Of a stretch of DNA of 64,000 bases, positions 41,321 through 52,724 are shown piece by piece. Under the pieces are notes generated by a model. That model saw only the letters and a list, made by a program, of their open reading frames with translations. It did not search any database and had not been told where the DNA came from. This DNA is from Bradyrhizobium sp. Its GTDB lineage: Bacteria > Pseudomonadota > Alphaproteobacteria > Rhizobiales > Xanthobacteraceae. The DNA is taken from the NCBI RefSeq assembly GCF_030646015.1, contig NZ_JAUSLT010000096.1:1-64000 (forward strand), given 5' to 3'. The stretch's first letter is position 1; every line of letters begins with the position of its first letter. The translations under genes and the position numbers were made by a program.

Positions 41321-42273
41321 TGCTCGATCCTCGGATCGACCGCCGCGCACAGGAGATCGGCGATCAAATTGACCATGATCACGACGATCACCATGGTGAA
41401 CACCACGCCCTGCACGATCGGGAAATCGCGCTGGATGGCGCCGCGCACGATCAGGCTGCCTAAACCTGGAATCGCGAACACGGCTTCGATGACGACGGTC
41501 GCCGCCAGCATGCGGTTGACCAGCAGGCTGATGATGGTGAACAAATTGACGCTGACGTTTTTCAGACCGTGCTGCCAGAGGATCCGCGTCATCGAAAGTC
41601 CCTTGGCGTGCAAGGTCCGCACATATTGCGACGACAGCACCTCCAGCAGTGAACCCCGCAGCTGCCGCGCCACCTCGGCCATGCCATAGGCGGCGATGGC
41701 AATGCCCGGCAGCAGCGCGTGCCGGATCGCTTCCAGCGGCGATACCGCGAAGGATTTTGCCCCAGTGGCTGGCAGCCAGTTCAGTTTCAGCGAGATTTCG
41801 GCAACCAGGATCATGGCGAGCCAGAAGCCGGGTATCGCCACGCCGAGCGAGGCGACCATGCTGACTGTCTTGTCGACCCAGCCGTTGGGCTTGATCGCCG
41901 CCACGATGCCCATCGGGATCCCCGTGGCGAGCGCCAGCAGCAGCGCGATGGAGACGATCAGCAGCGTGTTCGGAAAGGCCCGTGAGATCGAGGTTGCGAC
42001 TTTCTCGCCCGACAGCAGCGATTGCGACAGGTCGCCTTGCACGGCGTTGCCGAGCCATGTGCCGTACTGCACCAGGAAAGGCCGGTCGAGACCGTAGACT
42101 TTCCGAATCTCCTCGATCCGCGCATCGGTGGCATTGTCGCCGGCCAGCGTCACCGCGATGTCGCCGGGCACCAGCTTGAGCAGCGAAAACACCATGAAAG
42201 TCGCGAGCAGGATCACCGGCAGCGCCTGCAACAGGCGGCCGCCGATGACCTTTGCCGGACTTCGTCGCGCCAT
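41317..42273 (-). CDS. dppB: ABC transporter permease (DppB type)
   Basis: A 318-residue permease with GRLLQALPVILLATFMVFSLLKLVPGDIA at the N-terminus and the cytoplasmic loop SSQYVRTLHAKGLSMTRILWQHGLKN. It starts three bases after the binding-protein stop and pairs with the DppC-type permease to form the channel. Confidence 0.92.
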   Translation of the reverse strand: MARRSPAKVIGGRLLQALPVILLATFMVFSLLKLVPGDIAVTLAGDNATDARIEEIRKVYGLDRPFLVQYGTWLGNAVQGDLSQSLLSGEKVATSISRAFPNTLLIVSIALLLALATGIPMGIVAAIKPNGWVDKTVSMVASLGVAIPGFWLAMILVAEISLKLNWLPATGAKSFAVSPLEAIRHALLPGIAIAAYGMAEVARQLRGSLLEVLSSQYVRTLHAKGLSMTRILWQHGLKNVSVNLFTIISLLVNRMLAATVVIEAVFAIPGLGSLIVRGAIQRDFPIVQGVVFTMVIVVIMVNLIADLLCAAVDPRIEQ

Positions 42274-42276
42274 CCC

Positions 42277-43836
42277 CTAGCTCTCCAGCCAGACGTCGTC
42301 GTATTTCGGCTTGCCGAGCAGGTTCGGCCTGTAGCCCTGCACCTTCTTGTTCATCGCCACCAGTTCGAACTGGAAGGCGAGCGGCGCGACGAAGGCATTC
42401 TCCATGACAAGCCTCTGCACGGTCGCGAAGGCCTTGGTGCGGATTTGGACGTCTTCTGAGGCGCGGGATTCCTTGATCGCGGCTTCCAGTTCCGGTGGCA
42501 CCGCTCCCCTGCCGCCATTGTAATAGGCGTCCTTGGTGAACATCAGCGAATAGGTCAGGCTCGGGTCCGGCCGCCCGGTCCAGGCCGCGAGCAACCCGGA
42601 GCCGCGTTTCTCGGCGCCGAAGAACGCCGCCGAGGCTTCCGCGATCGGCGCGTTGAGGAAGCGCACGCTGATGCCGGCCTTGCGGAGTTGCTCGATCAGG
42701 ATTTCCTGGCGCTGAACCGAGTCCTGATCCGGGTAGCCGACCAGATCAATCGTGGTCCCCTCCTTGAAATTCGCTTCAGCCAGCAGCTTGCGCGCCTGGG
42801 CTGGATCGTAAGGCGTGAGTGCTGCGACCGATTTGTCGTAGGCCCAATGCGATTTCGGCAGGTTCATGTAGGCCGGCTCGGCCAGGCCCGCGAGCGCCGC
42901 CTTGACGAAAGACTCGCGGTCGATCGCCATGTTGAACGCCTTGCGCACCCGGATGTCGTCAAACGGCGGCTTCGCCCAGTTCAGGAAGATCTGGAAGACG
43001 TAGAGTGTCGGGCCGTTGAAGACCTTGAGGTCCTTGGAGCGCTCGACGACGACTTTTTGGCGCGGCGGCAGCTGATAGATCAGATCGTTCTGTCCGGCGG
43101 TGACCGAACGCACACCCGTAGTCAGTTCAGGGATGATCGCGAATTCGATACCGTCCGGATATGGCCGGTTCGGTTTCCAGTACTTCTCGTTGCGCTTGAT
43201 GACGATCTTCTCGCCGTCCGCCCAGCTGACAAACGTATAGGCGCCGGCGCCGACCGGCGTGCGCGCGACGTTGCCGGCCGCGCTGGCCTTGAGTGCCGTT
43301 GGCGAGACCATCATGCCGGCACGGTCGCTGAGGATACCGGGCAATGCGGCGTCGAGCGCGTTCAGCTTCAGCGTCACCTGCATCGGACCGGTGACGGAAG
43401 CGGATGCCATGGTCGCGAGATCGGCCTTGATGTTGGATTTCGGATCGGACTTGTTGCGCTCCAGGTTGAACTTGACGGCCTCCGCATCGAGCGGCGTGCC
43501 GTCGTGAAAGGTCACGCCCGGGCGGATGTTGAGGACGAAGGTGGTCGGATCGGAAAAGCTCCAGCTCTCCGCGAGGCCCGGCTTCGGCTTCAAGGTCTCG
43601 AAATCCCACTCGGTCAGCGTATCGTACATGGTGAACAGAAACGCGTGATCCGAGCCGGCGCCGCCGGTGGCCGGGTCGAGGCTCGACGGATTGGTGGGGG
43701 CGGAAATGCGCAAGATGCCGCCGCGTTTCGGCGTGCCCTGCGCGCGGACATCGCCGCCGAACGCGACGCCGGCCACGGCACCCGACAACAGCGCCATCGC
43801 TTCCCGGCGCGTCGTCCACATCTTCTCTCTGGTCAT
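42277..43836 (-). CDS. dppA: ABC transporter substrate-binding protein (family 5, DppA type)
   Basis: A 519-residue periplasmic binding protein of peptide/nickel importers. The N-terminus MWTTRREAMALLSGAVAGVA is a Tat-like signal with paired arginines. The family signature appears as RISAPTNPSSLDPATGGAGSDHAFLFTMYDTLTEWDFETLKPKPGLAESW. GAGGAGGACAAAGCC precedes the ATG. Given the catabolic neighbours the ligand need not be a peptide. Confidence 0.92.
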   Translation of the reverse strand: MTREKMWTTRREAMALLSGAVAGVAFGGDVRAQGTPKRGGILRISAPTNPSSLDPATGGAGSDHAFLFTMYDTLTEWDFETLKPKPGLAESWSFSDPTTFVLNIRPGVTFHDGTPLDAEAVKFNLERNKSDPKSNIKADLATMASASVTGPMQVTLKLNALDAALPGILSDRAGMMVSPTALKASAAGNVARTPVGAGAYTFVSWADGEKIVIKRNEKYWKPNRPYPDGIEFAIIPELTTGVRSVTAGQNDLIYQLPPRQKVVVERSKDLKVFNGPTLYVFQIFLNWAKPPFDDIRVRKAFNMAIDRESFVKAALAGLAEPAYMNLPKSHWAYDKSVAALTPYDPAQARKLLAEANFKEGTTIDLVGYPDQDSVQRQEILIEQLRKAGISVRFLNAPIAEASAAFFGAEKRGSGLLAAWTGRPDPSLTYSLMFTKDAYYNGGRGAVPPELEAAIKESRASEDVQIRTKAFATVQRLVMENAFVAPLAFQFELVAMNKKVQGYRPNLLGKPKYDDVWLES

Positions 43837-43866
43837 GGCTTTGTCCTCCTCGAACGGGATGATGGT

Positions 43867-44871
43867 TTAGCTCGGCGAAAAATTCGGACGATCGGCGAAA
43901 TGGCAGGCGACCCAGTGATCGGGCTCGAGTTCGCGCCAGGCCGGAGTTTGTTCCGCGCAGACGGACTGCGCATACTGGCAGCGGGTGCGGAAGCGGCATC
44001 CCGAGGGCGGATCGATCGGGCTCGGCATCTCGCCCTGCAGGATGATGCGGCGGTCGCTGCGCATCGTCGAGGGCAGCGGCAGCGGCTCCGCCGACAGCAG
44101 CGCCTGGGTATAGGGATGCAGCGGCCGTCCGGAAACGCTCTCGGTCGGGCCAAGTTCGACGAAGCGGCCGAGATACATCACTGCGATGCGGTCGCTGATG
44201 TGAGACACCACCGACAGATCATGCGTGATGAAGACGTAGGTCAGCCCGAGGTCGCGCTGCAGTTCGGCAAACAGATTGAGCACGTCGCCGCGGATCGACA
44301 TGTCCAATGCCGCGACGACCTCGTCGCAAACGATCAGTTTCGGCCGCAGCGTGAGCGCACGCGCAATGATCACACGCTGCTTCTGCCCGCCGGACAGCTG
44401 GTGCGGATAGCGTTCGCCAAGCTCCTGGGGCAGGCCGACCCGCTCCATGGCGTCCTGCGCCCGCGCCAGCCGCTCGGCTTTGGTTCCCGCACCCGCGAGT
44501 TCGAGTGGCTCCAGCACGGACGAGATGATCGTCATGCGTGGATTCAGCGCCGCATTGGGATCCTGAAAGATGATCTGGTAGTCGCGGCGGTGGCTCTGGA
44601 ATTGCTTGCGCGGCAGCGCCTGCGGATCGACGCCATTGTGCAGGATGGTGCCCGCGGTCGGCTTCAGCAGGAACACCAATGCGCGGCCGATCGTGGTCTT
44701 GCCCGATCCGGATTCGCCGATGATCCCGAACGTCTCGCCACGGCGGACGTCGAAGGAGACGCCGTCGACCGCCTTCACCGTGGCGCGGCGGTCCATTGTC
44801 TGAAAGCCCACCTCGAGGTCTCGCACCGAGACGATGGGCTCCGCCTTGCTGTCGCCGGCCATGGGCATCAT
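43867..44871 (-). CDS. dppF: ABC transporter ATP-binding protein (DppF type)
   Basis: A 334-residue ATPase: Walker A GESGSGKTTIGRAL, Q-loop YQIIFQDPNAALNPRMTI, signature LSGGQKQRVIIARAL, Walker B LIVCDEVVAALD. The C-terminal oligopeptide extension carries the conserved cysteines (GCRFRTRCQYAQSVC). The start is fixed by the ATGATG overlap with the upstream ATPase gene; the longer frame is rejected. Confidence 0.92.
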   Translation of the reverse strand: MMPMAGDSKAEPIVSVRDLEVGFQTMDRRATVKAVDGVSFDVRRGETFGIIGESGSGKTTIGRALVFLLKPTAGTILHNGVDPQALPRKQFQSHRRDYQIIFQDPNAALNPRMTIISSVLEPLELAGAGTKAERLARAQDAMERVGLPQELGERYPHQLSGGQKQRVIIARALTLRPKLIVCDEVVAALDMSIRGDVLNLFAELQRDLGLTYVFITHDLSVVSHISDRIAVMYLGRFVELGPTESVSGRPLHPYTQALLSAEPLPLPSTMRSDRRIILQGEMPSPIDPPSGCRFRTRCQYAQSVCAEQTPAWRELEPDHWVACHFADRPNFSPS

Positions 44872-45950
44872 TGCCTGACAACCCTTCCCGCAATCGGCGC
44901 GGAGGCCGCGTGCTGCAGGGCGCCGGGCAGATCGAGCTCTCGAAAGCGCCAGCAGCGGACCTTGCGGCCCTCGCCTGCGTCGAGCAGTTCCTGTTCGGCT
45001 TCGCAGCCCGCGATCGCATGCGGGCAGCGCGCCCTGAAGCGGCATCCGTCGGGCATCTCGGCGATGGAGGGAACCCGGCCCGGAATCGAAGGCAACCTGC
45101 CGAGGCGCGGGCTCAAATGCGGCAGCGAGCGCAACAGGCCGGACGTATAGGGATGCAACGGCCGCACCAGCGCGGCGTCGACCGTGGCGTCCTCGATCAC
45201 CTCGCCCGCATACATGGTGATCATCCGCGTACAGGTCTCGGCGACCACGCCGAGATCGTGGGTAATCAGCATCAGCGCCGTCTTCGAGGTTTCGCTCAGG
45301 TTCCGCAAGAGATCGAGGATTTGCGCCTGCACGGTGACATCAAGCGCCGTGGTCGGCTCGTCGGCGATCAGGAGCTGCGGCCCGCAGATCAGCGCTGCCG
45401 CGATCATGACGCGCTGGCGCATGCCGCCGGAGAGTTGGTGCGGATATTCGTCGATCCGACGTTCGGGCGAGGCGATGCCGACGCGGCGCAGCATATCGAT
45501 GGTCTGCGCCCGCGCCTCATCCTTGCTGACGTTGGTGTGAACCCGCAGCGTCTCGGCAATCTGGTGTCCGACGGTGAACACCGGATCCAGCGCGCTCATC
45601 GGCTCCTGAAAGATCATCGCGATCCGGCGCCCGCGTATCCCGCGCATGGTCCTGGTGCTGCACGAGGCCAGATCGACGCCGTCGAACATGATCGAGCCGT
45701 CCAGGCCGGAGAGATTGTTCGGCAACAGGCGCAGGATCGAGAGCCCGGTGATGGTCTTGCCGCAACCGCTTTCGCCGACGATGCCGACGCGTTCGCCGGG
45801 CGCGATGTCGAAGTCGATCTTGCGCGTCGCCTGCCAGATCCCCTGTGCGGTCTTGAAGCGAATGCCAAGCCCACGCACCGACATCAGCGCGTGCCGGCTG
45901 CCGGCGGCCGCTGCTCCCGATATGCGCTCTGCCGGATGGGCCGTTTCCAT
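44868..45950 (-). CDS. dppD: ABC transporter ATP-binding protein (DppD type)
   Basis: A 360-residue ATPase with Walker A GESGCGKTITGLSI, Q-loop MIFQEPMSALDP, signature LSGGMRQRVMIAAAL and Walker B LLIADEPTTALD, plus the cysteine-containing C-terminal domain (GCRFRARCPHAIAGC). It overlaps both neighbours: the CoA-transferase stop and this start share one base (TGATG). Confidence 0.92.
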   Translation of the reverse strand: METAHPAERISGAAAAGSRHALMSVRGLGIRFKTAQGIWQATRKIDFDIAPGERVGIVGESGCGKTITGLSILRLLPNNLSGLDGSIMFDGVDLASCSTRTMRGIRGRRIAMIFQEPMSALDPVFTVGHQIAETLRVHTNVSKDEARAQTIDMLRRVGIASPERRIDEYPHQLSGGMRQRVMIAAALICGPQLLIADEPTTALDVTVQAQILDLLRNLSETSKTALMLITHDLGVVAETCTRMITMYAGEVIEDATVDAALVRPLHPYTSGLLRSLPHLSPRLGRLPSIPGRVPSIAEMPDGCRFRARCPHAIAGCEAEQELLDAGEGRKVRCWRFRELDLPGALQHAASAPIAGRVVRQ

Positions 45951-48397
45951 CAGCCTGCTGCCCGCTTCTTTCCTGCCGCGAGTTGTTCTTCCATCAGCAT
46001 CTCGGTTCCGATGATACCGTCGCGCGCCAGTTGGTCGATCTCGGCGTCGGACAGCCCGAGCATGCCCGCGAGGATTTCACGGTTGTGCTCGCCGAGCGTC
46101 GGCGGCGCGGAGCGAATTTCGAACGGCCGGTCGGTTTGGCGGAACGGCATCGATGGCTGCGGATGCCTGCCGATGAAGGCGCGGTCGATCTCCTGGATAA
46201 ATCCGCGCGCATGCAGTTGCGGGTCGGACAAAAGTTCGATCGGCAGCCGCGCCACGCCCGATGCGATACCGGCGGCCTGCAACGCATTCATGGCGTCGTC
46301 AGGCGCCCGGGTTGAAGTCCAGGCCGTGATGGCCGCTTCGATCTCGTTCTCGATCCGGCGCCGCGCCGCCGCGCTCTTCAGCCCTTCGTCCGCGGCCCAG
46401 TCCGGCCGGCCAAGCAGCTGACACAGCTTCGGCCACATCGCATCGCTGGAGACCGCGACCACGATCCAGCTGTCGCTGCCGGCGCAACGAAAGCAGCCGT
46501 GCGGCACAAAATCCGGATGACGGTTGCCGTATTTCACAGGCGCTGCGCCATCGATCGAATGCGCGGTTATCCAGGGCGCGGCGAACGGCATCATGCATTC
46601 GATCTGCGCGAGATCGATGAACTGGCCGTTCCCGGTCAGCCTCGCATGGATCAGGGCCGTCAGGACCGCGGCGCAGCCATTCAGCCCGCCGACGGCGTCG
46701 CCGAACGCGATGTGGCTCATGACCGGCGATCCATTGGCATCGCCGACGACACTCGGCAAGCCGGAGCCCTGCTCCAGCGTCGAGCCATAGGCACGGCAAT
46801 TGCGATGGATGCTCCCGGTGCCGAACGCCGACATCGACATCATCACCAGCTTTGGATTGAGCTGGCGAAGCACCTCATAGCCGAGCCCGAGTTTCGGCAG
46901 CACCTCGACAGAATAGTTGTCGACGACGAGATCGGCGTCCGCCAGCAGCCGTTTTGCAAGCTGCAGGCCCTGCGGCCGGGTCAGATCGAGCGTGATGCCG
47001 CGCTTGTTGCGGTTCATGATGCAGTAGCGCACCGATTTCTCGTACATCTGTTCGAGAACATAGGCCGGCCGGCGATCGACGCCGCGCCACCAGTCCGGAT
47101 ACTGGATCGCCTCGATCTTGATGACGTCGGCGCCGAGATCCGCCAGCGTACGGGTGCAGATTGGACCGGCCCAGCCCATCGAAAAATCGATCACGCGCAC
47201 GCCCTCGAGCGGCAGGCGCTTTGCGGCGCCGGCCTTGGCCGCGGGAGCGCGTGCTGCCACATCGCCGGGATCGGCCATGACGGGCTGCACCTCACCGATG
47301 TCAGGAACGGAACCGCCGCGCCGTGGCGGCGTGCCGGTCAACCGCTGCATGGAACCCGCGGTAAATCCGGTCTCGCTCCCGATCGTGATCGGGACGATGG
47401 CGCCGCGCGATCGTTTCTCGGCGTCGCCGACGAGATCGCCAATCCCGGGTACCGGCACGATCGGGATTTTACGTCTCAACCCCTCGGCGAACCATTCCTG
47501 CGCGGTGCGCTGCTTCAGCCTCGGAATGAACTTGCCTTCGATTTCGTCCATGCGCGCCAGCCGATCGACGCCCATGGACAGCGTGGCGTCGTCGCGCAGG
47601 TCGTGGAGCCCCAGCATGTCGCAAAAGGCGCGCCATTGCGCGGGGGTCACCGTGGTAACGCCAAGCCAGCCCTGTCTGGTTTCGTAGATGCCGACCGGAA
47701 AGGTCGGCCAGAAGCGGTTGACACCGATCCGGCGCATGATGTCGCCGTGCACGAAGGATTCGAACATGGTGTATTCGGCGACTGCGATGCTCGATTCGAA
47801 GATGCTGAGCGAACTGGTGCGGCCGTGTCCGTCCTGCATCCGGCCAAGCACCGACGATGCCGCTGCGATAAAGCCCCAGAGGCCGGCGAAGATCCCGGTC
47901 TGAAAATCCGGCGCGTGCATCGGCGGCCCCTCGGCCGGACCGACCAGTTTGATCAGGCCCGTCAGCGCGCGAACCGTGGCGTCCGTGGCCTCGAATTTCG
48001 CGTACGGCCCTTCACGGCCGAACCAGCTGACATCGAGATGAATGAGGCCGGGATTTTTCTGCCTGAGCGCGGCAAGATCCAGTGCCGGACAATCCGCCGC
48101 GTCGACATCGCGGCCGTCGATCAGGATATCGCAATGGCCGATCAACTCCGCCAGGCGCGCCGGAGCGCCGGCATCATGGGGATCGAGCACGATGCTCGAC
48201 TTGTTGAAGTTCAGGAACGCGAACCAGGCGCTCTGGCCTTTCGGCGTCAACGGCGCGGTGCGGCGAAGCGGACCACCCTGCGGCGGTTCGATCTTCTGAA
48301 CGGTCGCCCCGAAGTCCGCGAACAGCCGGGCGCAGTAGCTCGCCGCCGCAGCACTTCCGATCTCGACAATTACAAGATGCGACAACGCCTCCATCAC
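45950..48397 (-). CDS. double-length CaiB/BaiF CoA-transferase
   Basis: An 815-residue protein with two family III CoA-transferase copies, about residues 1-385 and 400-810. The first copy keeps an aspartate at the catalytic position (EATDATVRALTGL). In the second copy the aligned position is glycine (RAYGSTLEQGSGL), although its N-terminal motif VIDFSMGWAGPICTRTLADLGADVIKIE is well preserved. The fusion probably mimics the interlocked dimer. It is first in the leftward operon with the ABC importer and the carboxylase, so it likely activates the imported acid. Confidence 0.88.
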   Translation of the reverse strand: MMEALSHLVIVEIGSAAAASYCARLFADFGATVQKIEPPQGGPLRRTAPLTPKGQSAWFAFLNFNKSSIVLDPHDAGAPARLAELIGHCDILIDGRDVDAADCPALDLAALRQKNPGLIHLDVSWFGREGPYAKFEATDATVRALTGLIKLVGPAEGPPMHAPDFQTGIFAGLWGFIAAASSVLGRMQDGHGRTSSLSIFESSIAVAEYTMFESFVHGDIMRRIGVNRFWPTFPVGIYETRQGWLGVTTVTPAQWRAFCDMLGLHDLRDDATLSMGVDRLARMDEIEGKFIPRLKQRTAQEWFAEGLRRKIPIVPVPGIGDLVGDAEKRSRGAIVPITIGSETGFTAGSMQRLTGTPPRRGGSVPDIGEVQPVMADPGDVAARAPAAKAGAAKRLPLEGVRVIDFSMGWAGPICTRTLADLGADVIKIEAIQYPDWWRGVDRRPAYVLEQMYEKSVRYCIMNRNKRGITLDLTRPQGLQLAKRLLADADLVVDNYSVEVLPKLGLGYEVLRQLNPKLVMMSMSAFGTGSIHRNCRAYGSTLEQGSGLPSVVGDANGSPVMSHIAFGDAVGGLNGCAAVLTALIHARLTGNGQFIDLAQIECMMPFAAPWITAHSIDGAAPVKYGNRHPDFVPHGCFRCAGSDSWIVVAVSSDAMWPKLCQLLGRPDWAADEGLKSAAARRRIENEIEAAITAWTSTRAPDDAMNALQAAGIASGVARLPIELLSDPQLHARGFIQEIDRAFIGRHPQPSMPFRQTDRPFEIRSAPPTLGEHNREILAGMLGLSDAEIDQLARDGIIGTEMLMEEQLAAGKKRAAG

Positions 48398-48632
48398 GCT
48401 TCCTCATTGCCCAAATGACCAGCGCGCATCGCGTCCGGTTCGGCTTGTTGTTGCCGGCCATGAAACCTTGGTTGGTTTGCGATGCAAGCGGAATTTTGTT
48501 CCGTGTTACGGAATTGACGCAGGCTCCTCCAACTCGCCTTTCGAATCCCGATTGTGCGACGGCAGGAAGCAGAGCAAATTCCCTTTTGATGAACGGGGAT
48601 CTCCGGTCACGCCATAAACAAGGAACAACAAG

Positions 48633-49187
48633 ATGGCTCGCCTGCCCTATCTCGAGGCCGATCAGATTGCCCCTGAATATCGCGACATGCTCAAGCGCAA
48701 CACCAATTTGCACAAGCTGTTGGTCAATTCGCCCGACATGGCGCGCGCCTTCAGCGGAATGGGCGGCTATATCCGTTTCAAGAGCAAACTCGACCCGCGC
48801 TTGCGCGAACTCGCAATTCTTCAAGTGGGCTGGTTGGAAAAGTCGGAGTATGAGTTCACTCACCATGTCAAGATCGGCAAGGAGTTCGGCGTCACCGACG
48901 AGGATATCGCCGGCCTGATCGCCGAGACCGAGGGCAAGTCTTCCGGACTCGAGCCGTTGGCCAGGGCGATCCTGAAAGGCGCCCGCGAGATGGTCCGCGA
49001 GCTCGCTATGTCCGACGCCAGTTTCGCCGAGATCAAGAGGGAACTCAGCGACGAGCAGATGACCGATCTGGTGCTCACCATCGCCTTCTACTGTGCTGTC
49101 GTCCGCGTGCTGGCCACCATGCAGATCGACAATGAACCCACATACAAAGAGGTACTGAAACAGTACCCAATTCCGGGAGTGAACTGA
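48633..49187 (+). CDS. carboxymuconolactone decarboxylase family protein
   Basis: A 184-residue AhpD-fold protein (LRELAILQVGWLEKSEYEFTHHVKIGKEFGVTDEDIAGL). It has the E-x-x-x-x-HH pattern of the CMD branch and no CxxC of AhpD, so a peroxidase role is unlikely. AAGGAACAACAAG precedes the ATG. It is first of a rightward three-gene operon and divergent from the CoA-transferase. Its substrate is unknown. Confidence 0.85.
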   Translation: MARLPYLEADQIAPEYRDMLKRNTNLHKLLVNSPDMARAFSGMGGYIRFKSKLDPRLRELAILQVGWLEKSEYEFTHHVKIGKEFGVTDEDIAGLIAETEGKSSGLEPLARAILKGAREMVRELAMSDASFAEIKRELSDEQMTDLVLTIAFYCAVVRVLATMQIDNEPTYKEVLKQYPIPGVN

Positions 49188-49188
49188 C

Positions 49189-49989
49189 ATGCGCCTGAAA
49201 GATCGCGTCGCCATCGTCGTCGGCGCCGGCCAGAGCCCGGGCGAAGGCATCGGCAACGGCCGCGCCACCGCGCTCACCTTCGCGCGCGAAGGCGCCCGCG
49301 TGCTGTGCGTGGATCACAATCTCAAATCGGCCGAGGAGACGGTCGACATGATCGGCGCCAGCGGCGGCGCGGCGGTGGCCTTCAAGGCCGACGTGACCAA
49401 AAACCTCGAACTCGAAGCCATGGTCGCGGATGCGCATACCCGCTGGGGCCGCATCGATATCCTGCACAATAATGTGGGAGTGAGCATCGCCGGTGGTGAC
49501 GCCGAACTGCTGGATTTCACCGAGGAGGCGCTCGAACGCTGCGTGGCCATCAACCTCAAGAGCTGCATCTTCGCGGCCAAGCACGTCATCCCGATCATGC
49601 GCCGGCAGAAGAGCGGCGCCATCATCAACATCTCCTCGATGGCCGCCATCACCACCTATCCCTACGTCGCCTACAAGGCGACCAAATCGGCGATGATCGC
49701 CTTCACCGAACAGCTCGCCTACCAGAACGCCCAGTTCGGTATCCGCGCCAACGTCATCCTGCCCGGTCTGATGAACACGCCGATGGCGGTCGACACCCGC
49801 GCCCGGGAGTTCAAGAAGAGCCGCGCCGAGGTCGAGGCCGAGCGCGACGCAAAAGTGCCGTTGCGCGGCAAGATGGGCACCGGATGGGACGTCGCCAACG
49901 CGGCCCTGTTCCTGGCTTCGGACGAGGCCAGTTTTATCACAGGCGTGACACTGCCGGTGGACGGCGGCGCAAGCGTGAGGCGCGGATAG
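49189..49989 (+). CDS. short-chain dehydrogenase/reductase
   Basis: A 266-residue classical SDR: cofactor motif VAIVVGAGQSPGEGIGNGRATAL, NNVG, serine in INISSMAAITTYP and the catalytic YKATK. It starts one base after the upstream stop. Probably oxidises a secondary alcohol to the ketone used by the adjacent Baeyer-Villiger enzyme. Confidence 0.9.
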   Translation: MRLKDRVAIVVGAGQSPGEGIGNGRATALTFAREGARVLCVDHNLKSAEETVDMIGASGGAAVAFKADVTKNLELEAMVADAHTRWGRIDILHNNVGVSIAGGDAELLDFTEEALERCVAINLKSCIFAAKHVIPIMRRQKSGAIINISSMAAITTYPYVAYKATKSAMIAFTEQLAYQNAQFGIRANVILPGLMNTPMAVDTRAREFKKSRAEVEAERDAKVPLRGKMGTGWDVANAALFLASDEASFITGVTLPVDGGASVRRG

Positions 49990-51594
<1,605 letters not shown>

Positions 51595-51608
51595 CGACGA
51601 AGGGCGCA

Positions 51609-51757
51609 TCTTCTCCCCTCCCCCCGCGCTTGCGGTGGGGAGGGGTCGGGGGTGGGGGGTTTATCGGCCGGGACCGATGCATTTGGTGAACCCGCACTAC
51701 CCCCCACCCCCGACCCCTCCCCGCCACGCGCAAGAGCGCGTGGAGGGAGGGGAGAAG
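51609..51757. repeat. GC-rich palindromic repeat, copy 4 of 4
   Basis: Arms as in copy 1 (CTCCCCTCCCCCCGCG and GTGGAGGGAGGGGAG) with a different centre. It lies 14 bases after the monooxygenase stop, between convergent genes; no gene is present from 51595 to 51809. Confidence 0.88.
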
Positions 51758-51809
51758 AGCATCGACACCCGATGAATCTCGAAACGGTGAGTCTCATCGG
51801 AGAAACGTC

Positions 51810-52634
51810 TCACCGTCGTTCGACGAGCCGTTGCTTGAAAAACGCCAAAATCTCGTCGCGCGCCGCGATCGTCGGCTGGCCCGCTTCGTCGATCAGGTGG
51901 GCGGTGACGACGCTATGGGGCGTCGTGACGTGGCGTTCGAAGAACGGCGCAAGATCGGTGTTGGCCGCGCTGTCGGGAAGCACGCGTCCGATGAAGCGGT
52001 CGCCAAGCGCTTCGGAATAGGCCTGGAAGCGCTGGGCCATGCAGAACTTGTCGCCTTCGAAACGATAGGCCAGCACGGTCAGGCCGTCCCGTTCGAGCCG
52101 CTGGCGCACTGCCTTGACTTCGTCGGGCGCGATTTCGATGCCGGCGGGGTTGTTCAGCGGCAGTGACGGCTGCGACAGCACCGGCGCCAGCACTGACGGT
52201 TCAAGCATCATGGTCAGCGCGAAATTTCCCGTGAAGCACATCCCGATGGCGCCGACGCCGGGGCCGCCGCATTCGTCATGCGCATACCTCGCCAGCGATC
52301 GCAGCCACTGCGTCACTGGACTCGACTCGTTCGCGGCGAAGGCGCGAAACTCGGCGCTGACGCAGGCCCGCTGGAACACCGCGGCGCCCTCGTCCGCGCT
52401 CGGGACGGCGCCATCGCGGCCGAACAGCGACGGCATGTAAACGGTGAACCCGGCGTCGCGAACCCAACGGGCGAAGCGCGCAACATGCGGGCTGATGCCC
52501 GGCATTTCCGTCATGACGATGACCGCGGGTCCGGTACCGGCGACGAGCACCGCCTTGGTGAGGCCGTCGAGCGTGATCTCGCGGCGCTGGAAATCCTCCA
52601 GCGAATCGTCCTGCTTCATCGATCGTTTCGGCAT
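51810..52634 (-). CDS. dienelactone hydrolase family protein
   Basis: A 274-residue alpha/beta hydrolase of the DLH family. The nucleophile is a cysteine in GAIGMCFTGNFALTM, as in dienelactone hydrolases, with FEGDKFCMAQRFQAYSEALGDRF and a late histidine (ERHVTTPHSVVTAH). GGGGAGTGACGCC precedes the ATG. It could open a lactone produced by the nearby Baeyer-Villiger enzyme. It is divergent from a GlxA-like regulator. Confidence 0.85.
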   Translation of the reverse strand: MPKRSMKQDDSLEDFQRREITLDGLTKAVLVAGTGPAVIVMTEMPGISPHVARFARWVRDAGFTVYMPSLFGRDGAVPSADEGAAVFQRACVSAEFRAFAANESSPVTQWLRSLARYAHDECGGPGVGAIGMCFTGNFALTMMLEPSVLAPVLSQPSLPLNNPAGIEIAPDEVKAVRQRLERDGLTVLAYRFEGDKFCMAQRFQAYSEALGDRFIGRVLPDSAANTDLAPFFERHVTTPHSVVTAHLIDEAGQPTIAARDEILAFFKQRLVERR

Positions 52635-52689
52635 GGCGTCACTCCCCGGCGGCGGGCCAAGGATTGCGATTTCACGCGCAAGCGGCTAG

Positions 52690-52724
52690 TGTCAAAAATG
52701 ACATTGATCAGGTATATTTTGACA
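52690..52724. promoter_or_regulatory. inverted repeat in the divergent dlh/regulator promoter
   Basis: TGTCAAAA (52690-52697) and TTTTGACA (52717-52724) are exact inverses 19 bases apart. The second arm ends on the regulator's start codon. The minus-strand TTGACA within the first arm could be the hydrolase -35 box. Confidence 0.5.

Noticed and set aside
42688..45150. An 820-codon plus-strand frame
   Set aside because: Antisense to the ABC binding-protein and ATPase genes, which have full motif sets; no motif in this frame.
46499..48418. A 639-codon plus-strand frame
   Set aside because: Shadow of the double CoA-transferase.
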